DNA from: Apiosordaria backusii
Lineage: Eukaryota; Ascomycota; Sordariomycetes; Sordariales; Lasiosphaeriaceae
NCBI GenBank assembly: GCA_030549205.1
Contig: JAUKTV010000024.1
Span: forward strand, 62,001 to 126,000
Reading direction: 5' to 3'
DNA length: 64,000 bases
Position 1 is the first letter of the stretch. Every line of letters starts with the position of its first letter. The notes under the pieces were generated by a model, which ran no database searches, was not told where the DNA came from, and was given only the letters and a program-made list of their open reading frames with translations. The position numbers and the translations under genes are program-made. Shown in pieces: positions 44,149 to 56,493 of the stretch.

Positions 44149-47100
44149 CTATTTCTTCTTGCCCTTCGCCTTGCCCTTAGTGGCGGCAGCTGAGTTAGTG
44201 GACCCAACACTAGACGCCCGTGACGGAGACGTAGAGTTGGCTTTGCTAGCCGTGGCCGACTTCACGTTATCGAGAGCCTTATTCTATGGAACTTGTTAGC
44301 TCTATGCAGACAGCGATGATTGAAGGCCTTCTTCAAAGAAAAGTGCTTACCTTGACCCCGTTAGCCTTAGTCTTCTTCTTCGCCGGCGCCAGACCAAGAA
44401 TGCTGTCTTCGTCATTCTCCTCATCCTCGAGTTCCCTCTTGAGCTTGCCGTTCACCCCGTTGGTCTTGGTCGTGTTGACGTCTTCAAACTCCTTCACCAC
44501 TGTGGTAAGAAGAGTGTTGCAACGACGGCCGAGCTCGGTGGGCGTACGGCTCAGGAAGAACCAGTCGAATCGGAAGAGCGGGCTGTCGCGAATCTCATCC
44601 CGAATCTTCTCGTAGATGCCCTCTGTGTCTACACCGTACTTGTCCAACAGAACCAACAGGAAACGATCCTCCTCCTCGGTGTAAACCTTCTTGTTCGTGG
44701 TGGAAACAGAGTAGTTGATCTTGAGCTGTTGAAGTGGCACACGGTACTGGCCCATCTTCTTGCGCAGCATCTTACGCTGGTGCTCGATTTTGCGCATGCG
44801 GTCTTCGCCATCCTCAATCACCTTGAGATACTTGGGATAGTCTGCGATCTCGGTGTAGCGCTGCCAGAACACCTTGGCGTATGCCTTGATCTCAGCAGGT
44901 GTCTTGTTATCAACCTCCAAGGCGATGTCGTCATAATTGTTCCGCCCGTACCGACCCGAGCCGTTGATGAATTGTTGGAAGTCCCTTCGGTTCCATTCGC
45001 CGAAGCCCTGCTGCGCCAATCTTTGCTTCTCCTCTTGCTCTTCTTCGGTGAGGGGGGTGGCGTTGTCGATTTCTTGCTGATCAAGAGCTCTCTCGGCCTC
45101 CCTCTCAGACAGGTTATCGTCGTCGCCCTCAGGTAACGGAACCTTGTAACCAATTTCCTTGCGATAAAACGCAGTCTCCCTGTCCTGGAGGTCGCGGAGT
45201 CTGGGTGGGTAGAATTGGTAATCGTGTACGGCTACTTGCTTAGGGGCACGGGGCGCTTTCGGCTTGGTGTCGGCTGTCCGGCCACCGGTATGCAAGGCCT
45301 GCTTGTAGTACTTGTCAATCGAATAGATCTGCTCCTTGCGTTCACGCTTCGCTGGGTTGATCCAGCTGAGGCCGACGTCCTTCTTGCGCGCAGCAAAATC
45401 TTCGCCGTTCCACTCGTACGCCGATTCGGAGGTGAACTTCTGTAAGTCGTCGATACCAAGCTTCTCATACTTGGCATTCAACTCCTTTGTCCGCGACTCG
45501 CCAGCATTCAAGATTCTGTCGATATCATCGTCGTCAAGCTCGCCACCCTTCTCTGCCAGTTCGCCAAAGGCACCCTTGGCTTCGAACACCTTTCCAGCAC
45601 CATGCTGGATCATGGACAAGAGTTCGTCTTTATTCGCCGCGGCTTTAGCGGCGATTTGGGCACGACCCTGCTGAATAACCAGTTGGTCCAGACGCAACTT
45701 CTGCGCCGCACGCTCTAATACCTTTTCTTCAATGGCGTTGTCTGTAACGAACCGGTATACCACAACTTGCTTGGTCTGGCCAATACGATGCGCTCGGTCC
45801 ATGGCCTGCAAGTCGGCCTGCGGATTCCAGTCGCTGTCATAGAGAATGACGATGTCGGCTGTTGTCAAGTTGATGCCCAGACCACCGGCTCTTGTTGTCA
45901 ACAAAAAGATGAACTTTTCAGACCCGGGCTTGTTGTATTCGTCGATGGCCGCAATACGGTCCTCGTGGGCTGTGCCACCATCAATTCTGCAGTACTTGTA
46001 GCCGCGGAACACACAATAGTCCTCTAGAATATCCAGCAAGCGGCTCATTTGCGAGAAAATCAACACACGACTGTCTTGGGCTTGCATCCTTTTCAGGAGT
46101 TTGTCGAGAATGATCATCTTGCCGGAATTGAAGACCAGATGCTCGTCTGTGGTGTAAGGGGGCCCCGGTTCAGCACCCTCGAACAGGTAAGGGTGGTTGC
46201 AACACTTTCGAAGCTGCATAACAATATTGAGAAGTCTCGTCTTGGACTCGCGCTTGCCCCCAGCGCCGTTGACAGCGTCAATGTCCTTTTCCAGAATCCT
46301 CTTGTACCACTTCACCTGCATTTCTGCCATGCCAATATAGACGTTTACTTCTTTCTTGGGAAGAAGGCTCTTCTCCACATCGCTCTTGACACGACGGAGC
46401 AGGAAAGGTCGCAACACCTTGTGCAGCTGCTGTACAACCGTGTCCTGGTCCCTGTCCTGGCCCGAGAACCATTGATCAAAGGCCTCGGAGTCTCCAAACA
46501 CATCGGGCAGCAAAAAGTTGAGCAGCGCCCAGAGCTCGTGCAGGTTGTTCTGTAGCGGGGTTCCGGTGATCAAAAGACGGTTGCGCGAGTTGAACATGCG
46601 GATCACCTGAGCCAGCGACGACTCCTCGTTCTTGATGCGATGGGCCTCGTCGATGATAATGTACTCCCAGGCAAATTTTCGGAGATGGGCCTTTTCTCGG
46701 AGGATCATTTCGTAACTGGTGATGCACACATCGAAATCCTCATCTACCAATCGATCGTTGATGAGCTGATGGCGCTCTTCCTTGGCACCTTGCAATACTA
46801 GCACGTTGACCTCGGGAGTCCACTTCGCAAACTCTCTCTTCCAATTGTCCAGGGTTGATTTCGGAACTGTGATGAGGTGAGGGCCTGTGGTGCCCATGAT
46901 GTGCCGGAGATAACCCAAGAAAGAGATGGTCTGAAGGGTCTTGCCCAAACCCATTTCGTCGGCCAAAATGCCAGAAATACCATTCTCATGAAGAGAAATC
47001 AGCCAATTCAGGCCAGCAACCTGATAATCTCTCATGGTACCCTTGATGAAAGCGGGAGACTCGCGGAAGACGGTCTCAGCCGAACCACCATGCTTTTCGT

Positions 47101-47714
47101 CTTTGAGAAGTTCGGCGTCTTCCTCGGCTTCGGTGCGGCGACGTCTCTCACTAGTAGCGCCGCCCTGCCGACCAGCGCCCTTCTTAGATTTGGCTGCTTC
47201 TTCATTTTGCCGATCGATCTCGGCCATGATTTCGCGGATTTTCGGATCAGGATTGTGTTCGATGAAGTGGCGGAACAGATCGGTCAGACCCAAGAGGTAT
47301 CGGAATCGACGAATTGTGTCATCCTCCTATCGAGTTGTGAGCTACAAACACGGAGAAACGAAGTTATTTGCGCCTGTTCATGATTCCTACCTTTGATTCT
47401 CCCAACCTATCGTGCTTCTTGCCGAATATGCTCCTTCGCAGTTGATTTGCTTCCGACCGCTTCTTGCGGCCATCTGAAACTGGTTCTCCAACCACGCTGC
47501 TGGCGGTCGTATTTGGATTGGTATCCGAATCGGTATAATCGGGTGTCTCGTCGACGTCCTTGTGAATCATATCGGTCAGTTCGCTGACGAAGCTTAGCCG
47601 ACCAGACCCAGAAAAAAAACGCACCATCTCGTCCGCAACATGGCTGATAGGTTCGGGTGCATCCTGCATGGACGCGTCGGTGTCGTTACCGCTCTGCCGG
47701 CCACGGGGAGCCAT
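44149..47714 (-). CDS. ISWI-family chromatin-remodelling ATPase
   Basis: Exons 47391-47714, 44351-47326, 44149-44283; 1144 aa, all junctions in phase 0. Exon 3 is short and encodes a basic tail ending KGKAKGKKK; without it the frame would end early at VSTFL. The N-terminal acidic region is followed by EDDTIRRFRYLLGLTDLFRHF (an AutoN-like segment). SNF2 ATPase: GILADEMGLGKTLQT (Walker A, about 228-240), IIIDEAHRIKNE (DEAH 334-337), ITGTPLQNNLHELWALLNFLLP, then the helicase C domain with FIFLLTTRAGGLGINLTTADIVI and DRAHRIGQ. HAND, SANT (FGEWNRRDFQQFINGSGRYG) and SLIDE (VYTEEEDRFLL, FRFDWFFLSRTPTELGRRCNTLL) follow. Known role: ATP-driven nucleosome sliding and spacing; Neurospora ISWI also affects Polycomb-type silencing. 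Isw1 and Isw2 cannot be told apart here; filamentous fungi often have one ISWI. Confidence 0.97.
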
Positions 47715-48832
47715 GATGACTGCTTGCTGCCTCGTCGAGGCTTAAGATCAGACGTACGCGACGAAGACGCGCTCGCGCGTGTATAAGTCGGTCGGAAAAG
47801 CGTGCTATGGTTCTGGAGAAGGTCCCGACGGTTTTTGGCGATGGCAGAAAGTCTGGTGGCCGCAATGACTGAAAACCAGAAAGCCGGCTTGAAGTAAGGT
47901 TGTTTGAGGAAGGGTGGGTGATGTGAGGTGCGAATTTCTGAGGTCGAGGAACCCCAAATTGGCCAAACCGCGTTCCAGGTCAGCCAATCAAAAGCGCTGA
48001 GTGGTGGAGGGGATTAAAGTGCGGTCGACAAAGGCTCCGCCGCGCTGCTGACTACGCAAAAGGTATCGCCTTTGGGGAACCAATGACAGCCTCGACCAGA
48101 CAGCACAACAGGCCCCTCAGTACATCCCGTCTGAAGCAGATCCGTTGCTCTAATCCTGGTGAAGCTGCCACATCTGATCTTTCCTCTGTCTTCACGATCG
48201 TTTGTCGCTTGAAAGACTCCAAATCTTCATGATGCATGTACAGTACGTACTTGCTGAAGAACTTCAAGATTATGTATGCACGGCTCAAGCGGAGGCTCGT
48301 GTCCTTCAGCCTTCACACGTGCCACGGGCGACATGTGGGCCTCGTTGGAAAGAAAACGAGCCAATCTTGGCCTGGGCTCCGTTGCAGGCAGTTCCGTGCT
48401 CGTCCAACTCACCCAGCATGACAACACAGACCTGCCAAAGCTCGACTCAAGCATCGCTATAGCTGAGCATCCATTGTCGTATTTTGCGCACTTCCAGTCT
48501 TTTCCTCATCTGACATTCTTTTCTGCTGCCTCGAAAACAAGGCTGGGCTGGACGTTGAAAGAAACATCAAGTTCCTTGGCAACGCCCCGCCACAAACGAC
48601 ACCCTGACAAGTGCATCTCCACTTCAAGTCCCACTTCAGCCTGGCTCTCCTTGGTCTAGCGAAAACCCCTCAGTACCTTGGTCTCCCCAGCAATCAGTCA
48701 TCGCCCCCGAAGCTTTCTACCGCCTTCGACAAGTGGTCGGGCTGTCAAAAGATCTTGTCAGACCACATCCATCGCACGAGGGCGCAACTGCATCTCGGCT
48801 CATCCTTACCGACTACCGCTTCAGAATCAATC
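47715..48832. promoter_or_regulatory. Divergent promoter region, ISWI / HAPSTR1-like
   Basis: 1.1 kb between two head-to-head genes. No gene is supported. The open frame extending the HAPSTR1-like ORF upstream to 48611 has poor composition and is taken as leader. Confidence 0.5.
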
Positions 48833-49573
48833 ATGAGCGCCGATTCACACGAGCTGCTCGATGCATTTCGGGCTGCCGCACTGTCTGTCACCAAGCTTTA
48901 CAAGACGTCAGTGGCTGCGCAAACGAAGTCTCGCGCCGATGGTTATCAGGACTGTCTCGATGATCTGCTCGCCTTTCTGGACAAAGAAAATATCGGAGTG
49001 TCGGCTGGTGATGTAGGGTCAAAGATCCGAAAATGGGCCATGGACAGATCAGAAACGAGGGATACCACATCTCCCTCTCTGGAGAGCGATGACGAGCCCG
49101 AGAAGCCCGAGCCGGTTACCTCATCCCCCCAGGCGCAACGAACGAGTCCCCCGATAATACAAGCACCGATCGACCGGGACGAGGTCCAGATGAGGGATTC
49201 GGCGCCCCCGGTTATTGCAACGGTTCCCCGTCCGCCTAGCCCGATAGTGGAGGAAGTCGACTTTGTTGTTCCCTCGCAAGATACCTTCAACTTCCAGTCA
49301 ACGCACGCCTATCCTCATGATGAAGCTATGCGGCTCGCCAACCTCAATCTTTCCGATGCCAACCAAACGACACCACATAACACCTCGAACAGAACAACAC
49401 CGCGTAACACAAGGAGAAGAGACGTACGACCTGGAAGAGCCCGGAGAGATCTAGGACAAGGCGCCGGGCACAAGAGAAAACTGAATTTTGCCGAGTATTT
49501 TGATATTGGGGGTGTCGATATCGGAAACGGAAAGGATACGTTTGGCGGTGGGAAGCGCAGCAGGCATGTTTAA
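48833..49573 (+). CDS. HAPSTR1/TAPR1-like domain protein
   Basis: 246 aa, single exon, from the ATG at 48833 (ATCATGAG); the frame is open to 48611 but the homologous part begins here. Residues 10-65 (LLDAFRAAALSVTKLYKTSV, then SRADGYQDCLDDLLAFLDKENIG) match the TAPR1-like pattern of human HAPSTR1/C16orf72 (F-x2-A-A-x-A-V-x-x-L-Y-K-x-S, then G-Y-Q). The rest is acidic, Ser/Pro-rich and disordered, with a basic patch near the C terminus (TRRRDVRPGRARRDLG) and a final FAEYFDIGGVDI plus KRSRHV. Known role of the human protein: partner of the E3 ligase HUWE1 in a general stress response. For the fungal protein this is inference; an NLS-like tail suggests it is nuclear. It is divergent from ISWI. 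Confidence 0.65.
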   Translation: MSADSHELLDAFRAAALSVTKLYKTSVAAQTKSRADGYQDCLDDLLAFLDKENIGVSAGDVGSKIRKWAMDRSETRDTTSPSLESDDEPEKPEPVTSSPQAQRTSPPIIQAPIDRDEVQMRDSAPPVIATVPRPPSPIVEEVDFVVPSQDTFNFQSTHAYPHDEAMRLANLNLSDANQTTPHNTSNRTTPRNTRRRDVRPGRARRDLGQGAGHKRKLNFAEYFDIGGVDIGNGKDTFGGGKRSRHV

Positions 49574-52500
49574 TCATTCGCTTGCACTAAAATGTTCTCT
49601 CTGAGGACAAGTACTATACGCCTTCGCACACTTTATACACGCACAGCATATTCTTGGTTTCTTCACGGCGTTTTCGGGAGGGTACACATGATTGGGAGGC
49701 ACTGGGTTGTCGATGACCAAAACGCATAGCATCGCCTGGAACGCATGAACACAACGGAGTCAAATCGATGGGTTTGGAATTCTGGAGGGTTGACGGTTTC
49801 ATAAACTGAGGGGGAACAGAATCATTAGAGCGGGAAGCATAAAGAGGCGTTATTTATACCACTGGGGTGATATCATGTATAGTTTTTTTTTGCTTTTGTA
49901 TTTATGTAGCCGGAGACTTGATGGGTTGTCACAATAGCATTTTAGTTCGTCTCTGGACTCGGGTTTTTCTGCAGTGGTCGACCCATGGCATGTCCACGAA
50001 GCCAGCGAGTGGTTTCATTGATGAGGATGCTTCAATTCCAAGTATTCTGTGAAAAAGTCTGCTGCGCTCTGCTACTGATACACAAGCACATTACCCAAAA
50101 ACATCCATTCACACATACATGAACGGCCTAATAAAGATGCAGGTACGCATGTATATAATATTAGAAGATGACTATTTTGTACACGAGAACAAAGACTCTG
50201 TCAGTTAACTCTTCTTCCAATGTCCAAGTGTTCAACGATAGTTGAAAGGCCTTTAAAGACAGCTAGTAGGCCTTCAATTCTACCAGAAGGACTATTAATT
50301 ATCTTTCAAACCATTAACTATGTTTAAACGCTTAATAAGTATCCTTTGGGGTCTTTAGTTTAAGTAGCTACTTGTATTCGCAGTATCGATACTTCTAAAG
50401 GACAATTACGGTATGTATATCTTCTGCCTTTTCGTCATTGTTATCAGGACCTTCCCGCCTCTTGGCAGGACCTCTATAGCTCTTTCCCTGCGAGATGATG
50501 GCTACAAGACCTGGGAAGAGAACCGCACTCCCTTATGGATCTCTCCCAGACCCGAACACCCGAACACCCTCACCATTATCTTTTAGTGAGCAGAGTATCA
50601 ACAATTTCCCGCAGAAATTATAACGACAGTGACCCAGATCTAAGCAATTCGAACGGAAATGCCACCGGCCAAGGAGTACCAGCAGGGATTCAGGCAACAG
50701 TGGCAATCAAGCACTATTCTAACAGGAAGGGCGGCGGTTTAGCGAGGGAGCTTTGTGTCCTTGATGGCATTTTTGCTGAGATTCTGTGAGTAATCCCCCT
50801 GGGGGGTCCAAGACGGAGCTTAGGTACACACGGCAGATGCTAACTCTCCCATAGGGAGACTATTTAGGCTTATAAAGCACAGGAAAATAAAAATTAATTA
50901 CGGGTACTATGTCATAGTGTTGGATGATTTGTCGCACAATTCGATACACCGGACGGTGATGCAATACCAATGACGACAGAAACGGAGATAGCTGCAAGAG
51001 CAAACATGATGAGGATGTTTAGGGGGCATGAGGTTAGGCAGATTAGCCATTTTTGCTTGCTGTTCTTTGGATCAGTACTTAGAAGTTAAAGCTGGAGCAA
51101 ATTTGATACAATGGGGGTTGTGAGATCTGTTGTCGGCGGCAGTTTTGAGCAGAGGAAGCCTTTTCGTCCTAAGTGAAAGGGTCCGATTGAACCTTTAAGC
51201 CAGCCCAGCGATACGTCTTTAGTGTCGATACCGAAGCAGTCTTCTTTCCTTCATGATACATCTGCCAACCCAACCATTCGGTCAAGATATCGATCTCGAA
51301 ACAAGGTAATTCCTACCAGCAATGATTGTGGTTGTGAAACATCAAGAAACGGGCAGCGCTCTCTCCCGGGCTTCTAATCACAGCTACACGATCTTATAAA
51401 GACCTTCTTGTCACTCGCGCAAGCCTTTACATTCTATTTGAAGCTCTCCTGGTCTTGAAGATGGCATTCCCAGCCATGAAGAGGCCCTGCCTTTATGCTT
51501 TGTGGATAACATGGTATCAAGCAAAGTGTGGTATCCAAGTCGTATTAGGCCTGGAGCATATATATCAGCAGCTATCAATCTGTGTTCTGGGTTGGTGGAG
51601 CAGTGTGTAACAAGCCCTGAGGTATAGTTCAATAACGTCTCTTGAATAACCTAGTCAGAGAACACAGTGATAAGGAGCTATGTTGACAACGTTTCCGAAG
51701 GAAATGGCTGCGTTTGTTGTTGTTGTTGTTGTCCGAGAGCGGCAAACGAGAGTGAAACCCCAGGCTCACGTTCATGACATGCAGGTAGATCACCGGCCTT
51801 GTCAGATATTCCGAGCGCCGTCGATCCAGAAAAAGAACAGAGGTCAGAGAGCTGGAACTTCTTGGTGTTTCTCAACCATGCTGTGGCACAGCCGACCACG
51901 AGACTCGAGTTGCTCAAGAAAGGCGAGTAACGCAAAACAAAAACTCGGCGCGCACAAAGTTTCGTACACGTAGGTTAATCGTGTGCGGAAACAAGACGTC
52001 GAAACATCAGAAACATCCAGCAAACCGTTTCATGAAGATGTGATGACAGATGCGGCTTATAAGCTTGGCAGAAGCTTGGGCTGCAGGCTCTTCTGGTGGT
52101 GTTTTTTCTGGTCTTTGGGCGATCGCTAGATTGGGTTTTGAGTGATGGCAGATGCACTCGGACCCCCACCCCTGTCAGGCCGAGGCCACTTGCTGTGGAG
52201 AGGTTGACCAATCATCAGCTGGTGATTTTGGCTCCCCTGTCAAGCACCCTTGACAACACGAGTGTCGAGCTCGAGGCCGATTGGTTTAGATCAAGATGCA
52301 CGGCCGGCCGGGCCCGACGCGATCCAACCACTGTCGAACCGGAGAACGTGAAAACCACACGGTCAGTCAACATTTTGATCTTTCCCTTTTGGCGACATGC
52401 AACAGACACATTCCAGCCGGCCGACCCGCGCCATGCAGTGCACGCCCGGGAACGACAAGAGGCTGGGATGTTGATGGATGCTTGGAGTCAAAACTGGGAA

Positions 52501-52971
52501 GAACCCCAGACAATTGGCAACATGCGGCGTTGCCAGCTCCCCATGTCGGCTTATAATTAGTGTAAAGAGACTAGCGCAGTGCCATTTCCCCCTATGCCGC
52601 TTCTGGGAGCATCGCATCGCCCACATCCCTTCCATCTCCCTCGCCGCCTGTGATTCCACACCTAATTCCCACCGACACCACAAACTCCTCACACTCGCTT
52701 GTTTTTTTTTCGGTTGCTCTGGTGCCGCCCCCCCGTTGCCCATCGCGAGTACTATTTGACTCCATTCCCCAGAGTGTATCCATACTCCTCCATTCGTTTT
52801 TCTGGATTCCTCCCCAGTCGTTCATTCATCATCCTGGTATAATCCCAGCCTCCAGTGTTGTATAATACTACCTTCGTTCTCAACACATAAAAACTCTTGT
52901 ACCGTCCGCCCGCCATTCCTCCTCGCGACGCGCTCGATTCCCCATAGTAATCCACCACTATCACCGCCAAA
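49574..52971. other. 3.4-kb intergenic region with an A/T-rich core
   Basis: No gene is supported. Segments 50080-50460 and 50850-50960 are A/T-rich with repeated TTAATTA/TTAATAAG-like strings and a 12-bp palindrome AAGTAGCTACTT (50362-50373). They may be a decayed mobile-element remnant, but no ends or coding remnants are visible. The last 400 bp are the CT-rich promoter and leader of the CFEM-like gene. Confidence 0.45.
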
Positions 52972-53591
52972 ATGAAGTCTTTCCTCCTCCCCGTTGCTGT
53001 CCTGGTCTCAGCTGCCGTGGCCCAGACCACCACCGTCTGCGCTGCCGACTACATCGTCGAGTCCTGCCTCGGGTCTGAGAAGGCTAAGCTCGCCAACTGC
53101 AACACAGGTGACTACGACTGCCAGTGTGCCGCCTGGCAAGCCATCCTCACGTAGGTTTTGCTGTCTCACATGCCATCTCGACGAGAGTCATATCTAACCT
53201 TTGCGCGCGATAACAGATGTTACAACAACTGCCCCAACGACTCCCGCCTCCGTAAGTTTCCATCCATTTTCTTCACTTGACGCGTATCTCGGTGCTAATT
53301 TTTGTATTAGCCACCGACGTCGGGCAAAAGGATATCTTCTGCGGCTACGCCTCTCAGTTCCCCTCCAAGGCCACCACCGCCGCGTCGCCCTCCAAGACAT
53401 CCAGCTCCTCCGCCACTCAGACCCCAAATAACAACCAGGCTGAGGACGACGCGACCAACACTGAGGATGAGTCCGGCTCCTCTACAAGCACCGGCTCGCC
53501 CGCCACCAACACCAACAGCGCCGCATATCTCGCGCTGAACGCTGGCGGTGTTCTCGCTGCCGTCGCTGGTGTGGTTGCTGTTGTCCTCTAG
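52972..53591 (+). CDS. CFEM-like, GPI-anchored Ser/Thr-rich cell-surface protein
   Basis: Exons 52972-53150, 53217-53251 (35 nt), 53311-53591; 164 aa, phases consistent. A signal peptide (MKSFLLPVAVLVSAAVAQ, cleavage about 18/19) is followed by eight Cys in an order close to CFEM. The Cys are at VC, ESC, NC, DYDCQC, TC, NC and FC, with the D-x-C-x-C core and 16 residues between the last two. A Ser/Thr/Asn-rich stalk (about 85-138) is a likely O-glycosylation region. The tail NSAAYLALNAGGVLAAVAGVVAVVL is a GPI-attachment signal, with the omega site probably among the Asn/Ser/Ala before it. Known roles of CFEM proteins: haem/iron capture, adhesion and host interaction. Spacing departs slightly from the strict CFEM consensus, so CFEM-like is used. 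Confidence 0.85.
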
Positions 53592-54295
53592 GCAAAAAGT
53601 TTGTTTGAACTGCTTGCTGGAGGTTGTGTGGTTTTTTTGGAAAACGAAAAGGGTTTCTTTTTTGGAAATTGGAATTCGTGATGCGAGCCAATTGTTTTCT
53701 TTTTGAACAATTTGGCTTGAGTTATCAAAAAGTTGAGACCAGCAAATTTGTTTGCGTTTTCAGCTTTTTTCTGGCCTGTGGTGTTACCCAATGGGGATAC
53801 ATCGGGTCCACAAGGCCAGGTTCCATTTCTTCTTTTTTTTGGATTCAAGTAATACTTAATTTTTGTGTGGTGTTAGCGTTTATGGCTTTAAGATAGTAAT
53901 GAACTTGGGTTGCTATGTCGGGCGAATCTTGAGTTGTTTTTCTTGTTGATGCGTCTTGTGGATATTTGTATGTGAAGAGAGACTAACATTGATATTTGAC
54001 AAAATCAAAGAAAGGTCGGGATTTGAATGGGGAGCAACATATGACAGCTTTTACTTACGCATTGGCCAAGGATCGAAGACCTTGCTCATCGATTCCACCT
54101 TGAGTTGTGAGCAACGAGGCAAGCTTGAAGATCAGATGAAACAGAGCTCTCACTGCACAAGTATGGAGCAACAAACGTTTCATCAGTAGGTAAGACAAAA
54201 CCGATATTGACAAAAACCAAAGGCTAACTTTTTCCTCTTTAATCTCAGATCTAATTCAATCTCATGAATATTATCCTCAAGATGCCAAGTCAAAT
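53592..54295. other. Convergent 3' regions
   Basis: 704 bp, T-rich at 53600-53870. It holds the 3' UTRs of the CFEM-like gene and of the gene on the other strand. No gene is seen. Confidence 0.5.
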
Positions 54296-54985
54296 CTAAG
54301 CACTCTCCTCATTCCTCAGCTCAGCATACCCTTTCCTCTCCGATGCACTCTTCACCCCCTTCGTGAAACCTTCCCGCGGCCCAGTGGTCGCAACCAATTT
54401 CTTAAACGCCGCCCTCCCCGGGTCATCCTCACTCCCCGGCTCAGGCAAAGCCCCCTCCGCCGTACCGCTCCCTTCAAACCCACCCTCCGTCAGATTCTTC
54501 CCATGCGGCTTCCCACCCGTCTCCTCCGCGGCATGAATCAAATGCTCGACATAAGTCGGCGCCTTCTGACCCTGTTTCTCCCCCCTCGCACTCTTCGACC
54601 CCTCCGTCTTGGTCGACTTGGCCTGTATGCCCCGTTGTCCTCGCTCAGACTGCGACGACTGGGACATCTGCGCTGATTCCAGCGAGGCGGAGTTGGAGGA
54701 GGGGCCGGTAGCGCTAGAGAGCGAGGAGTGATACTCGCCTGAGGAGGCTGGCTGGCCGGGGGAGACACCAGAGGAGGTAAGGTTTTCTGCGAAGGCGCCG
54801 CCCTGCTTAATCGATTCCGCCGCGAGGGAGGAGGGCTCGACGGGACCGGTTGATTCGTGGATTACGGGGGCTTTGGCGCCGAGGTTGACCTGATCAACGG
54901 CTTGTTAAGAGGTGATTAACGAGAGAGAAAGGAGCCGGTGAGGAAATACCTTGGTACCGGCGCTGGGAGCCTTGTTGGTAGACAT
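54296..54985 (-). CDS. Small disordered hydrophilic protein (unknown)
   Basis: Exons 54950-54985 and 54296-54889; 209 aa. The start MSTNKAPSAGTK joins VNLGAKAPVIHESTGPVEPSSLAAESIKQGGAFAEN in phase 0 (donor GTATTT, acceptor CAG). There is no Cys or Trp and few hydrophobics, and the protein is rich in Ser, Gly, Glu, Lys and Gln. Recognisable pieces are the SLAAESIKQGGAF segment, which resembles the short repeat of seed-maturation/LEA-type proteins, and a C-terminal block GKNLTEGGFEGSG...DDPGRAAFKKLV, which looks conserved among fungi. It may be a stress-protectant hydrophilin; that is inference. No localisation signal is seen. It is divergent from the RNF10/Mag2 gene. Confidence 0.7.
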
Positions 54986-56493
54986 GATTGATGGTTGTTG
55001 ATATCGGACTTGTAAGCAGCTTCTTCAATTGTGTTTTTGGTTACAGAGCTGGGGATGTTACATCAAAGAGCTTTCGAATTGAGTTCAGAAGAGAACCCAA
55101 CTTCTCTGGGACAATTTAATTGTTCTCTGATCTCAGATGTGATCTGTGAAAAGACAAGAGGTGATGTCATTCCGTTCCCCTCTCTGATGTCATATCAGCA
55201 GTTGTTCACCATCTCTCCTTCAAAAGAAATGCGAATCCCGAGACGTGGGAGGCCAAAAAGCTTTGAAGCTTAAGCGGAGAGCTTCTCCAGTAATGAGAAG
55301 TCGATGACTTCATGGTGAGCTCTGGTGTGTTGCCTAGTTGTGTTATGTATGTAAAGGAGCTTGCGGCACTCCTGTGAGTGGTCGAGAAAAAAGGGGCAAG
55401 GTAGTGGAATATGCATTTGACCTTCCATTGTGTAATACGTTTCCGAGCCTACCTAGAATACGTATCGGCGTGTTCAAGATACAAACGGGAATTCGCTGGT
55501 AGGACTTCCCGCTTCTCGGTTTACGTACTCGAGGCATGCGTTTCCAGATTCGAGGAAACGTTTAAACAAGCATTGTGTGTATTACAGTGTGTAACGCACA
55601 CTCTGTTAGGCCGTGGATAGGAATTTTAGAATGAAGCCTGGCAACTTGCTCTCAAGTCTTGTGTCACACAAAGAAAACATGTGTAAGTCGACTTCGGAGT
55701 GTGTAACTCAGGGTTAGGGATATGCGTTGCACATCAAGTACCGATTGTGAACCAAGTAATAGAACGGTGCATCGAAAGGTAGAAACAGGTTGGCAAAGAA
55801 TATATCTTATCGTCTACCAAACATACAATCTAGGTCATAAAGGAAAAATTGTATGTGTTCCTGTAGTTTTTGGTGGGCGCACCTGTATTCTAGATTGGCG
55901 TGTTTGTGTATTCGAGACACCTGTGCTGTTCTCATAGCAGGCATGTCACCACTGTTTTTTTGGGCACCCACTGCTGTTTCGTAGTATGCCAAAACAATAG
56001 GCGTAGGATGTGTTACTATCATAATGCCCGGTTATGGTGGTGTTTGGAATCTGGTAGGCTCTGCATTATGAATAGGTACCTAGACATCAGACTCGCCGGT
56101 GAGTCAGCAGCTGACCTAAGGTAATGCATGATTCTTGTAACCAGCGCCACCTTGGTTGCTCCCCAAAGCTCCAACTGTCAGCGCATTTGCCCCGCGACTC
56201 TTGCTGCTCTTTTTCCCTGACAAAACTCATGGGGTCCGACACTGGGCCCCGAATTCACCTGCCTCATCGACAGATCCCCAAACATCTACGGTACTAGGTA
56301 TCAAGCCGGTTCATCGCTCGATTTGATTAGGAATTTAAAAAAAAAAAGCCACTTCGTTTTTCACCACGGCCGCCTGCCTCCCTCCGCCCGATCAACGTTT
56401 TTGTGAAGCGGGCGCATTGACACCACCGACGCCTTGATTACCTTCAAGTATGCACAGGGCCCACTCAACCTCTACCACTCTCCTCTGCCAACA
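54986..56493. promoter_or_regulatory. Divergent region, hydrophilin-like / RNF10
   Basis: 1.5 kb. Contains an AGTGTG/CACACT inverted repeat (55586-55602), a second AGTGTGTAAC (55698-55707) and a telomere-like GGGTTAGGG (55711-55719). An A11 tract near 56337 precedes the RNF10 leader. No gene is seen. Confidence 0.45.
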
